The notes under the pieces were generated by a model. The model was not told the origin of the DNA. It did no database searches and saw only the letters and a program-made list of their open reading frames with translations. Positions 1 through 9,193 of a DNA stretch of 64,000 nucleotides are shown here, one piece after another; position 1 is the stretch's first letter; each line of letters starts with the position of its first letter. Both the position numbers and the translations under genes were made by a program. The stretch is from positions 61,445 to 125,444 of the forward strand of contig CATJVQ010000022.1 of the NCBI GenBank assembly GCA_949743955.1. The letters are read 5' to 3'. Origin of the DNA: an uncultured Oscillospiraceae bacterium (GTDB taxonomy: Bacteria; Bacillota; Clostridia; Oscillospirales; Ruminococcaceae).

Positions 1-1
1 C

Positions 2-196
2 TTCCGCGTGCGGCGCATCTTCGGCGACAGCGTCATCCGCGTGACGGCGGAGAACGGCGAGGTCATCGCCCAGTATCCGCGCGAGCATATGGCTCCGGGC
101 GAGATGGAGCACATCATGCTGCCGAAGGTCCGGCTCGAAAAGGCCGGCGGGAAAATCACCGTGTCGGCTGAGGAAAAGGAGGAGAACGCGCAATGA
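2..196 (+). CDS. FAD-dependent oxidoreductase, C-terminal fragment (partial)
   Basis: The reading frame is open from the left edge and ends in TGA overlapping the ATG of the next gene (ATGA). About 64 C-terminal residues are visible, including RVTAENGEVIAQYPREHMAPGEM, whose HMAPGEME-type tail resembles the end of the NAD(P)/FAD-dependent oxidoreductase that precedes DUF1667 genes in clostridial glycerol-3-phosphate dehydrogenase operons. The catalytic and cofactor domains lie outside the window, so the assignment rests mainly on the neighbour and is tentative. Confidence 0.5.
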   Translation, partial: FRVRRIFGDSVIRVTAENGEVIAQYPREHMAPGEMEHIMLPKVRLEKAGGKITVSAEEKEENAQ

Positions 197-537
197 CCCA
201 GATCACCTGTATCCTCTGCCCGAAGGGCTGCCGCCTGAAGGTGGACGAGGAAAACGACTATAAGGTCACGGGATATTCGTGCGAAAAGGGCAAGGCCTAC
301 GGCCGTGACGAACTGATGCACCCGGTGCGCGTGGTCACGTCGACTGTGCGCGCAGAGGGCGGAGCGCACCGCCGCTGCCCTGTGAAGACCAACGGCAGCA
401 TCCCGCGCGACAAGATGTTCGACGCCATGCGCCTGCTCGACGGCATCGTGCTCGAAAGCCCTGTCAAGCGCGGGCAGGTCGTGGTGAAGGACATCCTTGG
501 CACAGGCATCGACTTTGTCGCCACCCGGGATCTGTAA
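193..537 (+). CDS. DUF1667 domain protein
   Basis: This 114-residue protein matches the DUF1667 family. It has an N-terminal Cys pair (ITCILCPKGC), a further Cys in GYSCEKGKAYG, and the signature HPVRVVTSTVR. The four-cysteine arrangement suggests a small metal- or Fe-S-binding subunit. In Clostridia the family sits directly behind two FAD-dependent oxidoreductases of glycerol-3-phosphate oxidation, as here. AAGGAGGAG lies 8 bases before the ATG, and the start overlaps the preceding stop by 4 bases, so the two are translationally coupled. The biochemical role is not established. Confidence 0.85.
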   Translation: MTQITCILCPKGCRLKVDEENDYKVTGYSCEKGKAYGRDELMHPVRVVTSTVRAEGGAHRRCPVKTNGSIPRDKMFDAMRLLDGIVLESPVKRGQVVVKDILGTGIDFVATRDL

Positions 538-545
538 ATCCATCC

Positions 546-1172
546 ATGGCGGGGATATATACAACCGTGCGTGCGGCGTCGCGGGATGAGTTTGTCGAAC
601 GCCGTTCCCGTTTTATCGGACATGTTTTCCCCGTCACGACGGAGGAGGAGGCGCTCGCACGGCTCGACGAAGTCCGCCGCGAGTTCCGCGACGCGAGCCA
701 TAATGTCTACGCCTACATTCTCCGCGAGGGCAGCCGCCAGCGGTACAGCGACGACGGCGAGCCCCAAGGGACAGCGGGGCTCCCGGTCCTGACTGTCCTG
801 CAGGGGGAGGGCTTAACCGACGTGTGCGCCGTGGTGACACGGTATTTCGGGGGGATCCTGCTCGGGGGCGGCGGACTCGTGCGGGCCTATACGCAGGGGG
901 CGAAGATCGCCGTCGAAGCGGCGGGGAAACGTGTGCTGCGCGAGTGCGTCACGTTCTGCCTCTGTGCCGACTACTCCCTGTACGGATCGCTGACGCGGCT
1001 GACCGCGTCCCATGGCGCCGCCGTGGTGGAGAGCGATTTCGGCGCGCTTGTCAGCCTCACGCTCCGCCTGCCGGAGGAACGGTACGACGCTTTCGCCGCG
1101 GATGTGCGCGATCTCTCTGCCGGCGCGCTTATCCCGGACGTTCTCTCCCGGGGCTGGGCGGATATGGAATAG
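546..1172 (+). CDS. yigZ: YigZ/IMPACT family protein
   Basis: The protein has 208 residues, the usual length for bacterial YigZ (UPF0029). The N-terminal IMPACT domain carries RYSDDGEPQGTAG (about residues 67-77) and RYFGGILLGGGGLVRAY (about 99-115), the two hallmark loops. A C-terminal DUF1949 ferredoxin-like domain follows (about 140-205). IMPACT proteins are linked to translation regulation, but the bacterial role is unclear. The start lies 8 bases after the DUF1667 stop without a strong Shine-Dalgarno sequence, so translation may be coupled. A terminator follows immediately. Confidence 0.93.
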   Translation: MAGIYTTVRAASRDEFVERRSRFIGHVFPVTTEEEALARLDEVRREFRDASHNVYAYILREGSRQRYSDDGEPQGTAGLPVLTVLQGEGLTDVCAVVTRYFGGILLGGGGLVRAYTQGAKIAVEAAGKRVLRECVTFCLCADYSLYGSLTRLTASHGAAVVESDFGALVSLTLRLPEERYDAFAADVRDLSAGALIPDVLSRGWADME

Positions 1173-1174
1173 CG

Positions 1175-1205
1175 AAAGGGGACAGCCTTTAGGCTGTCCC
1201 CTTTT
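1175..1205. terminator. Bidirectional rho-independent terminator
   Basis: A perfect 13-bp stem (AAAGGGGACAGCC paired with GGCTGTCCCCTTT) with a 4-base loop TTTA is flanked by A and T runs on both sides. It lies between the converging yigZ gene and the small membrane protein gene and can serve both. Confidence 0.92.
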
Positions 1206-1211
1206 ATTTGA

Positions 1212-1460
1212 TCATTTCGTCTCTTTGGACTTCTCCTTTTGTTTCCTGTGAAACTTTATCGCCAGCGCGAGGCATAGGAGGATTCCAATCGCATACGGGA
1301 TCACCCACAGAAATGCGATGGATGCCGGCGCACTCGCCCCCTGGACCTCAATGCACCAGCGCATATTGCAGTAGCTGTACGCCACCACCGCGCACATCAG
1401 GTCCGAGAGCAGCACGGCGAACAGGATGAAAAACCGGCTCAGCCATTTGTAACGCTTCAT
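1212..1460 (-). CDS. Small two-helix membrane protein, unknown function
   Basis: This 82-residue protein has two predicted membrane helices (about residues 7-29 and 47-69), a basic N-terminus (MKRYKWLSR) and a lysine-rich cytoplasmic tail (FHRKQKEKSKE). AAGGGGG lies 6 bases before the ATG. A good sigma-A promoter lies upstream at 1514-1542 and a terminator downstream, so it is a single-gene unit. I do not recognise a family. The clean expression signals argue that it is real. Confidence 0.72.
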   Translation of the reverse strand: MKRYKWLSRFFILFAVLLSDLMCAVVAYSYCNMRWCIEVQGASAPASIAFLWVIPYAIGILLCLALAIKFHRKQKEKSKETK

Positions 1461-1513
1461 GATGTTTCCCCCTTATCAATGCCACCTCACCGGCATTCTG
1501 TACGATACCCAAA

Positions 1514-1542
1514 AGTGTAGCACACCGGCCCGGCGATGTCAA
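1514..1542 (-). promoter_or_regulatory. Sigma-A promoter of the small membrane protein gene
   Basis: Minus strand: TTGACA (1542-1537), 17-bp spacer, TACACT (1519-1514). The initiation site would be near 1507, giving a 5' UTR of about 45 bases. Confidence 0.8.
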
Positions 1543-1701
1543 TGTCCCCACGTTTTCCACATTTCAGTTGTTGAAACAGTGGAAAAGAGAGAAGCCCCTG
1601 GATCTTTGTAAAGCGGAGAGCGCTCAATCCGCCCGTCTCCGGTGATCCCCGCCGGCAAATTGGGGAGAACCGCCGCCGTGAAATACGTGCGGCCGCCGCT
1701 C

Positions 1702-3735
1702 TTATTTTCTGAGCAGGATCGCGGTATAAATACCTGCGTGGCGGACTGTCAGGATATTGTCCTGTACACAGGCGGCGGTGTCGTCCTTTTCCGGCAGGGT
1801 GTTCACCTCGACTGCGGACGGCGTGAAGCTGAGCCGGAATGCCACCGGGGGCAGATCCTCAATCCTGCGGGTGATGGTATTCAGCCGGTAGTTCACCAGA
1901 TGCAGCACATACCCCTCCTCGATCTCGTCCACGGTGATGCTGTAATCCTTCGGTGTCTTCACCGGCGCCAGCAGGGAGGGCTCCTCCTTCGCCCAGCCGG
2001 TAAACTCAAACACCTTCCGGTACCGGTAGACATAGTCCATCATTCCGGGGGCGACCTTCCCGATGGCCGCCACGCGGGCGCCCCGCCCGGCCGCCGCTTT
2101 CAGCGCGTCCTGATCGGCTTTCGGAAGCATGGTTCCGTCCGGAATCAGAATCGTGCCGAAGCCCTGAAGCCGCTCCTCTGTGAGTGGATTCACCTCGTCG
2201 GCATACAGCACGCGGAACAGGATCCCCTCCTGGCAGAGATAGCGCAGTATCTGGTTAAAGAGGCGGAATCCCGCCACCTTGGGGTCGTCTGTATAGCCGC
2301 TCTGGAATTCCGATACTTCAAAGGCTGCCCGCCGGTCGTACACCACCGCCAGCGAGCCAACCTGCCGGCCGGAAAACAGCTTTTCATGCGACTGCTGCCA
2401 GTCGCCCAGCTTTCTGTCCCACTTGAGATCCGGCCAGAACGCTTCCTTCGCGTAGTTGAGCAGCCAGGAACCGTAGGGGACGGAGATCATCGACCCGAAG
2501 GCCAGCGCCTCAAAGAGCATCAGCGTATAGGTGTCGTTCTTCCCGTGCTTTATATCGTCGATGATGTCCAGCACATGCGGGCTGTAATCCTGTGTGAAAA
2601 AGCCCTTCCTGCCGTCGGCAAACGCGCGGGCCAGCTGGTAGAACTCGTCGTTGCGCAGGTCCACGTTCATTTCCCCGCCCAGGAAATCCAGGTTTTTTCG
2701 TACCCCCGCATACTTGGGCTGGAAATCATACAGATTCCCCGCGACGATGATTTCCCGGCCCGCCTCTTTCCCGCAGGCGTGCGCATATTCGATCAGGTCC
2801 TCTGTCAGGATATCGTCCTGATCGTTCATGAAGCAGATGAACTCGCGGAAGAGCGGGATCTCCAGCCGGAGCTCCTTCTGCGCGCTGTTCAGATCCTCAT
2901 CGTGATAGCCCAGCCCGCGCAGATAGTCGCCGTAATCAAACGTTTCCGGATCCTGCCCTTCTGGGAGACTGACACCCTTTTTCTTCAGATAACCGCGGAA
3001 CCCGCGCATGCAGTCCGGGCAGAAGCAGCCGCTGTTGCACAGCGCGTGATGCGCTGTGGAGCATTCGTCCAGGAAGACGCCGGCTGTCCCGGCCTTGACC
3101 ATCTGGCGGATCTCGTAGTGAAGATATTCCCGAAACGCGGGATTGCTGCTGCACGGGGTGTAGCACCTGTGCTCATGGCCGGGGACATGGAGCCACATGG
3201 AGCAGATTTTATTGCCGTCAAGGGTTTTGACAGTGAACTCCTCCAGAAAATCTTTTACCTCTTCCCCTCTGGAATTCTTTAACCCATCGGGGAAATAATT
3301 GCGGATGGAGGGGAAGATTTTGGGATACCGGTCGGTCGAGAGCTCCCGGATGCCTATCCAGCCCTTTTTCCCCACGCCGCGCAGCTTATTGAAGGAGAGG
3401 ATCCGCGTCTCCTCCTCATCGAACTCCGCTGGAAATTCCCAGAGCTGGGAACGCCAGACGACGCCGAGCGTGTTGATCCCGCGCTTTTTGCATTCGGCGG
3501 TGAATTCGCTGTCGTTGAGAAAGCCGTAAAACCGGGTGCGGTTGGCCGGCTGGCCGAACAGCTCCTCCTCGAGAATCTGCGGGCCTATCATCCCGCTGCC
3601 CATGCTGCACCAGTACAGGAGATTACAGCCGGAGGCAGCGATCTCCTCGACATTCTGCATCCGTTTGGGGGGCAGAAGGGGGTGATAGTTCCAGTCCCCC
3701 GCATACCAGTTCATGAAGTACATCCCTCTGAGCAT
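1702..3735 (-). CDS. Putative GH42-like glycoside hydrolase (paralogue 1)
   Basis: This 677-residue cytoplasmic protein has no signal peptide. It is clearly paralogous to the protein at 7032-9143: both open with G-YFM-WY-WNYHP, share QLWEF-AEF, and carry a cysteine cluster (CFCPDCMRGFRGYL, about residues 235-248). The N-terminal two thirds look like a TIM-barrel hydrolase. The section with TILIPDGTMLPKADQDAL (about residues 540-560) resembles the trimerization domain of GH42 beta-galactosidases. The acid/base and nucleophile glutamates cannot be fixed by eye. AGGAGG precedes the ATG by 7 bases. It is last in the minus-strand sugar operon, behind the GH116 gene. Substrate unknown. Confidence 0.62.
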   Translation of the reverse strand: MLRGMYFMNWYAGDWNYHPLLPPKRMQNVEEIAASGCNLLYWCSMGSGMIGPQILEEELFGQPANRTRFYGFLNDSEFTAECKKRGINTLGVVWRSQLWEFPAEFDEEETRILSFNKLRGVGKKGWIGIRELSTDRYPKIFPSIRNYFPDGLKNSRGEEVKDFLEEFTVKTLDGNKICSMWLHVPGHEHRCYTPCSSNPAFREYLHYEIRQMVKAGTAGVFLDECSTAHHALCNSGCFCPDCMRGFRGYLKKKGVSLPEGQDPETFDYGDYLRGLGYHDEDLNSAQKELRLEIPLFREFICFMNDQDDILTEDLIEYAHACGKEAGREIIVAGNLYDFQPKYAGVRKNLDFLGGEMNVDLRNDEFYQLARAFADGRKGFFTQDYSPHVLDIIDDIKHGKNDTYTLMLFEALAFGSMISVPYGSWLLNYAKEAFWPDLKWDRKLGDWQQSHEKLFSGRQVGSLAVVYDRRAAFEVSEFQSGYTDDPKVAGFRLFNQILRYLCQEGILFRVLYADEVNPLTEERLQGFGTILIPDGTMLPKADQDALKAAAGRGARVAAIGKVAPGMMDYVYRYRKVFEFTGWAKEEPSLLAPVKTPKDYSITVDEIEEGYVLHLVNYRLNTITRRIEDLPPVAFRLSFTPSAVEVNTLPEKDDTAACVQDNILTVRHAGIYTAILLRK

Positions 3736-3790
3736 CCTGTTTCCTCCTTTGTCTCGTATAAAGTCCGATCTGCCCGTTCACTTTGTATGG

Positions 3791-6202
3791 TCAGTCCTTC
3801 GGCCGGTACAGATACTCTATGTTTTCTGCCGTCTGCCCGTCCTTCTCCCGGCGGGTGTAGACACCCCAGCCCGTACCGCAGCTGAAGAAGCAGCGGAAAT
3901 CCTCCCGGTTTATCTTCGGATCAAAGGACATTGTCCCTCTGGATACGTTCGCCTGGAATCCGCTCAGGGCGAGAATCATCGCCCAGCTCCCCATGATGCC
4001 GGAATAATGATAGCCGCACTCGAACTCGTTCCACGGATTGCGCTTGATGCCGTCGTAACGGTCCCGGATCGCTTTCACCATGGTCAGCGCCTCCGTCAGC
4101 CGGCCCTCGTACGCCAGCACCGACGCCAGCGGATATTCTGTGCGGGACCACACCTCTTCGGAATAGAAGAACGGGAACCGGGGGCGTCCGCCGTGGGGCC
4201 AAGTGGTCATCAGAAGCCCTTTATCGTCATACAGCGCATAGACCCGCTGCATATTGGGGTGATCATAGAACTCCTCCCGGAAATTGTACCGGAAAATATT
4301 CTCCGCCGCTGCCCGGATATGTTCCGGCTCCATCAGGTACCCCAGGCCGAGGATGTGCGCGTAATACTGGCCCATGAGCTGATCCGCGAGGACACCCTTC
4401 CCGTGCTGGTATTTGTAGGTATCCACATCGTCTAAAATCTGTTCGTAGTATTCACCGTTCCACATCAGCTCGTCGGCCCGTTTGGACGCAGCGGCAAAGA
4501 GGTTATGATACCGCCGCTCGTGTTCCCCGTCGCCCAGATACCGGGCCATCTCCTCCGCCGCGCGGAGCGCCGCCAGATAACAGGTGTTCCCAAGCGGATT
4601 GACACCGTAAAACTCCACGTCATAGTCCACGTGCATGCAGCCGTCGAGCACACCGTCGCCGTCGGTATCCCAGAGGCGGATGCCGCATTCCAGTGCCTGG
4701 ACCGCCTTGGGCCAGAGCCGCCGGAGGAATTCATCGTCTCCGCTGAGCTTCCACTCGCGGCAGAGGCGGGCAATCGTCCCCATCTGCCCGTCCACTGCCG
4801 GGATGAAGTCCCAGCCCCTGCCGTTGAGCTCGCTCAGCGCCCGGAACTGCATGACGCCCTCCTCGTCGGTCTCCCGCAGGAAGTCCGTCTCCCGCATGTT
4901 GCGCTCCAGATCCGGGAACAGGTAGGCCATCGCCTGTGCGTAATACCACACATGCGTACAGTTCCCCGCGCAGCTTCCCACATTGTCGAGACACCCCTCA
5001 AATCCGAAGAAGCGGCCGTTTTCGATGCGGAAGCAGGTGGTACTCTTGAGGATGGTCAGGTTGGCAGCGGCCGCGTCGATCACATAGGCGGGGAGCGTGC
5101 TGCCGAAGAGCGTATCGGTGAAAAGGCGGCTCTGCCTCTCCAGACGTTCGAGATTATTCCACAGGTATCCGGCCGCCGCGAACGCGTCCGCGTGTTTGAC
5201 GGCGTAATAGTTGCGGATCATTTCCACGGGCCCGGAGGGTTCGCTGATGTCCTTCTGCGCAGGCCAGGCCTTCATGCGGTTGGGGAAGCACCACGAGATA
5301 CAGAACTCGAAGACACCCTCCTTTCCCGGCTCCAGCCTCTGTGTCAGCGCCAGGGATCCGATTTTGATCCGGATGAAGGAGTCGAGCTGGCCCGCGACCC
5401 CCATGAACGGCTTTTTATGGCTGAGCCTGCCATCGCTGGAAAAATCGTCCCAGAAATCGTGGATGCCGTCGATCCGCTGGCCCATGTTCCACTCGTGCTT
5501 ATAGCTGACGTCCCCGCCTCGTCCGGTGAGGGAGAGCGTGCCGTAGAGCGCGTCGCCCCGGTCGATCCCGTTGTTGTCGAAATCGATCCCGCAGAAACCC
5601 TCCCCCTCCCGGAAGGTGTTGAAGGGCGTTCCGCGGTTTTTGAAGGTACCGTACATCTCCAGTCCGTCGAAACCGGAGGCGTTGTAGAGTGATCCGGCAA
5701 TCGATACCGACAGAGTCCGCTCCCCCCGATTGCGGATCCGGTAGCGCAGAAACGCTACGGGAAGACTTGAATCGTCCGTATTCAACGGGATAAAGGGGTT
5801 GAACGCCTCTAAAGCCGCCTCTATCGGGAGGGAATCGTCCCGCAGGCGGATGTCTGTGAAGGGGAAGCGGCCCTCCATTTCGGAGGAGACAAAGCGGGGA
5901 AGGCCCGCTGCGGTATCGGGGATGAGGCCGTTGGGCGAGACAAAGGGGGGCTGCAGCCGGGATTCGAGGACCTTTGTAAAACGAATCCCCTCTCCTTCAC
6001 CGTGGACAGCAAAAAAGGTATAGGGGAATTTTAGCCCCTTGGAGGGGTGGCCGAACAGTTCAAAATCCTGAAGCTGCCCCCGGCTCCCTATCGAAATGCT
6101 GCCGGTTCCAATGCCGCCCAGAAGCATAGCTGCCTGTGTATGCTTTTCTGTATAGGTGGGAAAGCCGCCGGTTTGGAACAGTTCCTCTTTTGTATACATC
6201 AC
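3791..6202 (-). CDS. GH116 family glycoside hydrolase (beta-glucosidase/xylosidase type)
   Basis: This 803-residue enzyme has the two-domain GH116 layout. The N-terminal beta-sandwich opens with GGIGTGSISIGSRGQLQDF (about residues 29-47). The C-terminal helical barrel holds SCAGNCTHVWYYAQAMAYLF (about 410-429) and HVDYDVEFYGVNPLGN (about 523-538), the latter in the region of the acid/base aspartate. GH116 enzymes cleave beta-glucosides or beta-xylosides with retention. There is no signal peptide, so it should act on imported substrates. GAGAGG precedes the ATG. A terminator at 6252-6280 lies upstream, so it is either a separate unit or expressed by read-through. Confidence 0.85.
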   Translation of the reverse strand: MMYTKEELFQTGGFPTYTEKHTQAAMLLGGIGTGSISIGSRGQLQDFELFGHPSKGLKFPYTFFAVHGEGEGIRFTKVLESRLQPPFVSPNGLIPDTAAGLPRFVSSEMEGRFPFTDIRLRDDSLPIEAALEAFNPFIPLNTDDSSLPVAFLRYRIRNRGERTLSVSIAGSLYNASGFDGLEMYGTFKNRGTPFNTFREGEGFCGIDFDNNGIDRGDALYGTLSLTGRGGDVSYKHEWNMGQRIDGIHDFWDDFSSDGRLSHKKPFMGVAGQLDSFIRIKIGSLALTQRLEPGKEGVFEFCISWCFPNRMKAWPAQKDISEPSGPVEMIRNYYAVKHADAFAAAGYLWNNLERLERQSRLFTDTLFGSTLPAYVIDAAAANLTILKSTTCFRIENGRFFGFEGCLDNVGSCAGNCTHVWYYAQAMAYLFPDLERNMRETDFLRETDEEGVMQFRALSELNGRGWDFIPAVDGQMGTIARLCREWKLSGDDEFLRRLWPKAVQALECGIRLWDTDGDGVLDGCMHVDYDVEFYGVNPLGNTCYLAALRAAEEMARYLGDGEHERRYHNLFAAASKRADELMWNGEYYEQILDDVDTYKYQHGKGVLADQLMGQYYAHILGLGYLMEPEHIRAAAENIFRYNFREEFYDHPNMQRVYALYDDKGLLMTTWPHGGRPRFPFFYSEEVWSRTEYPLASVLAYEGRLTEALTMVKAIRDRYDGIKRNPWNEFECGYHYSGIMGSWAMILALSGFQANVSRGTMSFDPKINREDFRCFFSCGTGWGVYTRREKDGQTAENIEYLYRPKD

Positions 6203-6251
6203 TGCACCTCTCTTTTATGAATTCGTGCGGGCAGGGAATGGGGAGACAGAA

Positions 6252-6280
6252 AAAGGCAGCCCATAGAGGGCTGCCTTCGA
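6252..6280 (-). terminator. Terminator behind the lyxose isomerase gene
   Basis: Read on the minus strand this is a 10-bp stem AAGGCAGCCC/GGGCTGCCTT with a 5-base loop followed by a T run. It separates the importer-isomerase operon from the downstream GH116 and GH genes and could set their relative expression. Confidence 0.85.
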
Positions 6281-6331
6281 ACTGTCGAAAAGATCGACGC
6301 ACAAACCGTGCCCTGCCGCAGAGCTTCAGTT

Positions 6332-7018
6332 TTACAGGTTCACGTAGTCCTTATAGTCCTTGAAGATGAGGTACTCGGCGGGTTCGTCCTCCTCGATCTC
6401 CGGGATACGGCTCGGTGCCGAATGGAAGCGGTTGTCAACCGTATCATCGTTGGTGGTGGAAACCTCGAAGAGCATAACGGGGCCTGTGCCCGGCACGCCG
6501 ATCCACTGATGGTACTGCTTCGGCAGCAGGGTGATGCTCTGGCCGGGCTTTAAAAGCACCTTTCCGCCGGCCGGGACTGTCACCTTCCTGCCGTCCACGG
6601 TCAGGTGGACGTCTGTGTCCGCAAAGTCCTCGTTCTCGTCTGAATTATAGACAGTGATCTCCAGATCCCCACCGCCGCGGTTGATGATGTCCTCCATTTT
6701 GCTCCAGTGAAAGTGGAACGGGAGGGTCTGTCCGTCGCCCACCAGCAGGAGTTTTTCCGCATAGGGCTTGGGATAAAGCTCCTTATTGTTGAAGTTCCCG
6801 TTGCGGAAGGTGAAGATCAGCAGGCCGGTCTTGTCAAAATTGCCGCCGAAATCGCTGACGTCCCAGCCCAGCATATTGTCGACCAGCTCGCGCTCATCCT
6901 CGCCCAGCTTCTTCCAGTCCTCGGGGCTCCATTTGGCAAAGCCCGGGAAGCAGAGCCCCCTGCCCTCAACAAACGCTATCGCGCTGCGGATGACCTTGTT
7001 CAGTTCCGATCTTTTCAT
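6332..7018 (-). CDS. D-lyxose ketol-isomerase
   Basis: This 228-residue cupin-type protein matches the D-lyxose/D-mannose isomerase family (EC 5.3.1.15), which interconverts D-lyxose and D-xylulose and also D-mannose and D-fructose. Metal ligands are visible as H102, H104 and E109 in FHFHWSKMEDIINRGGG, and H170 in PKQYHQWIG. I place the start at the ATG at 7018 because GAGGAGG lies 8 bases upstream; an earlier in-frame ATG at 7045 lies inside the end of the preceding gene. It follows the GH42-like gene by 13 bases and probably channels a released pentose or mannose into central metabolism. Confidence 0.9.
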   Translation of the reverse strand: MKRSELNKVIRSAIAFVEGRGLCFPGFAKWSPEDWKKLGEDERELVDNMLGWDVSDFGGNFDKTGLLIFTFRNGNFNNKELYPKPYAEKLLLVGDGQTLPFHFHWSKMEDIINRGGGDLEITVYNSDENEDFADTDVHLTVDGRKVTVPAGGKVLLKPGQSITLLPKQYHQWIGVPGTGPVMLFEVSTTNDDTVDNRFHSAPSRIPEIEEDEPAEYLIFKDYKDYVNL

Positions 7019-7031
7019 CTGCGGCTCCTCC

Positions 7032-9143
7032 TCATTCCATTTCAATAACCGTATAGATACCGGCGTTCTTTACCGTAAGCACACCGTTTTCGACACTGGC
7101 GCAGAGCGCGGGATTCTCCGGGAAGCTGTGCGCAGTCGCCTTGGAAGCTGGCAGCTTCACCCCGAAGGACAGCTCCTCAAGGGGATCGATCCGGTGTGTC
7201 TCCTCATTATAGTTATAGTTGACGATGTGCAGCGCGCAGCCCTTTTCGGTCTTGCGCAGGTCGATGCTGTAGGAGAGGGATTCGGGCGCGTCGATAAAGC
7301 CCTTTTGCCCGGACAGCTTCTCCACCAAAGCGCCGGCGGTTTTGGCGGTATACGCTTCGCATTCCTTCAGCGCCTCATGGCAGCGCTCGAGTGTGATGAC
7401 CCGGCCGCCCTCTTTGGCAAACGCCGTAAGCACGCCGGCAGTGGCGTCATCCATGAGGAAAGCGTCCGGCACAACGATAGTCTTATAACCGCGGAGGCGC
7501 TCCTTGGTGAGGGGCTCGTCTTTACTCTCGAACAGGACATTATACAATACATGGCGGTTTGAAAGAGCCTGCACCAGCTTAAAGAAATGGCCGAAATCCC
7601 CCTGTGAGGAGAACGCGCCCTGTTTACCGAGCTCCTTGACGCCCTGGAGGCTGATCTTCTGGATCCTGTTGTAGGTGGATCCCCCGCCGACCGCGGGCTC
7701 GGACACGCTGTTTTCGTACGCGGAGGCGGAATCATAGACGATGCCGATATCCGCGATATGCTCCTTGCCGAAGAGATAACCCATCTCATCGAGCCACGGC
7801 CCCATCTTCCGCAGGACACGCAGATCCGGCCAGAAGGCATCCTTCACCTGATTTTGCAGCCAGGATCCGTATGGGAACGCCACATGGAAGCCGTGTGCGA
7901 AGGGCTCAAGCGCAAACAGAATGAAGCGGTCGTTGATACCGTTTTTAATGTCCACATTGATGTCGCGGATGTACTGGTTCGGATCCTCGACAAAGCAGCA
8001 GTCCTTACCATTAAGCCAGCCGTGGGCGAAGCGGTACCAGCCGTCCTGCCGCAGCGTCAGCTCCGTTTTCTCACCGGCCAGGATGTCCAGATACTTTTTG
8101 CAGCTGTCGCCGAGGGGGAAGCACTGGAACAGGTTCGCCGTAACCGGGAAATCCTCCCCGCGTGTCTTTTTGCAGTACGCCTTCGCATGCTGGGATACTT
8201 CGCGCACCACCCATTCGACAGAGGCCATCTGCATGTCGAAGAAGTGGCGGTAGAGCGGAATTTTCCAGCGGTCGTTTGCGTTAAAAGCCAGGAGGTTCTC
8301 GTCCGTATATCCCTTGGAGAGGAGATACTCCCGGTAATCGAAGGACTCGATATCCCTGGCGTCCTCGGGCAGAGCGACGTTATGATCCTTGAGGTATGTG
8401 CGGAATTTGGCGACGCACTCCCGGCAGAAGCATCCGGCGTTGCTGGTCACGTGCTTAGGGGTATCGTATTCGTCGATATGCAGGCCGCCCGCATTGGCGT
8501 CGATCATCATCTCCACGTTCCGCTTCATGTATGCGAGGAAGGAGTCCTTATTGCAGCAGGGGGAATAGCATTTGTGGTCGTGATCCGGCGCCATGAGCCA
8601 GTTGGAGAGGATGCTCCTGCCCTCAAGTGAGACAGACTTAAATTCCTCGAGGAAATCGCCGACCTTCTCGCCGAAGTAGTTGACCAGTCCGTCAGGGAAA
8701 TACTTTTCAATCGGATCGAACAGCTTGGGATACTGGTTCGTGGAGAGCTCGCTCATGCCCACGTACTTATGGTTCTCAGACGCGCCGCGGAGCAGGTTTA
8801 AGGAGAGCAGTTTGCTCTCGTCCTCACTGAATTCTGCGCCGAACTCCCAGAGCTGCGCCTTCCAGAGGACGGCGAACACCTTCACGCCCCGCTTCTTGAG
8901 CTCCGTACAGAACTCCTTATCGTTCATGAAGCCGTACAGGCGCAGGCGGGGAGGGATGTCGTCGTTCGCCTCCTTATCCAGATAGGGGAGGCCGATTGCT
9001 CCGCTGCCCAGGCAGGACCAGATCAGCATATTCCCATGGATGTCGGTGATATCCTCGACCATCTGCATGTTTTTCATCGGCAGGCTGGGGTGATAGTTCC
9101 ACATATCCCGGTACCAGCCCATAAAGTAAATACCCTTGTGCAT
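7032..9143 (-). CDS. Putative GH42-like glycoside hydrolase (paralogue 2)
   Basis: This 703-residue protein is the paralogue of the one at 1702-3735, with the same order of blocks: YFMGWYRDMWNYHPS, KAQLWEFGAEF, CFCRECVAKFRTYL (about residues 218-231), a central segment with FPYGSWLQNQVKDAFWPDLR, then a GH42-trimerization-like section (KTIVVPDAFLMDDATAGVL) and a C-terminal beta domain. No signal peptide is present. GGAGG stands 11 bases before the ATG. It lies between the permease gene and the lyxose isomerase, so it probably works on whatever this transporter imports. Activity and substrate are not deducible by eye. Confidence 0.62.
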   Translation of the reverse strand: MHKGIYFMGWYRDMWNYHPSLPMKNMQMVEDITDIHGNMLIWSCLGSGAIGLPYLDKEANDDIPPRLRLYGFMNDKEFCTELKKRGVKVFAVLWKAQLWEFGAEFSEDESKLLSLNLLRGASENHKYVGMSELSTNQYPKLFDPIEKYFPDGLVNYFGEKVGDFLEEFKSVSLEGRSILSNWLMAPDHDHKCYSPCCNKDSFLAYMKRNVEMMIDANAGGLHIDEYDTPKHVTSNAGCFCRECVAKFRTYLKDHNVALPEDARDIESFDYREYLLSKGYTDENLLAFNANDRWKIPLYRHFFDMQMASVEWVVREVSQHAKAYCKKTRGEDFPVTANLFQCFPLGDSCKKYLDILAGEKTELTLRQDGWYRFAHGWLNGKDCCFVEDPNQYIRDINVDIKNGINDRFILFALEPFAHGFHVAFPYGSWLQNQVKDAFWPDLRVLRKMGPWLDEMGYLFGKEHIADIGIVYDSASAYENSVSEPAVGGGSTYNRIQKISLQGVKELGKQGAFSSQGDFGHFFKLVQALSNRHVLYNVLFESKDEPLTKERLRGYKTIVVPDAFLMDDATAGVLTAFAKEGGRVITLERCHEALKECEAYTAKTAGALVEKLSGQKGFIDAPESLSYSIDLRKTEKGCALHIVNYNYNEETHRIDPLEELSFGVKLPASKATAHSFPENPALCASVENGVLTVKNAGIYTVIEME

Positions 9144-9193
9144 GGTTTGTTTTACCTCCGCATCTTCATAAAATGAATATCAACCAGAGCCTC

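Noticed and set aside
1642..3282. 546-codon plus-strand open frame opposite the GH42-like gene
   Set aside because: It is the antisense shadow of a real GC-rich gene: no ribosome site, no recognisable domains, and Arg/His/Gln-rich composition. The minus-strand frame has clear family features.
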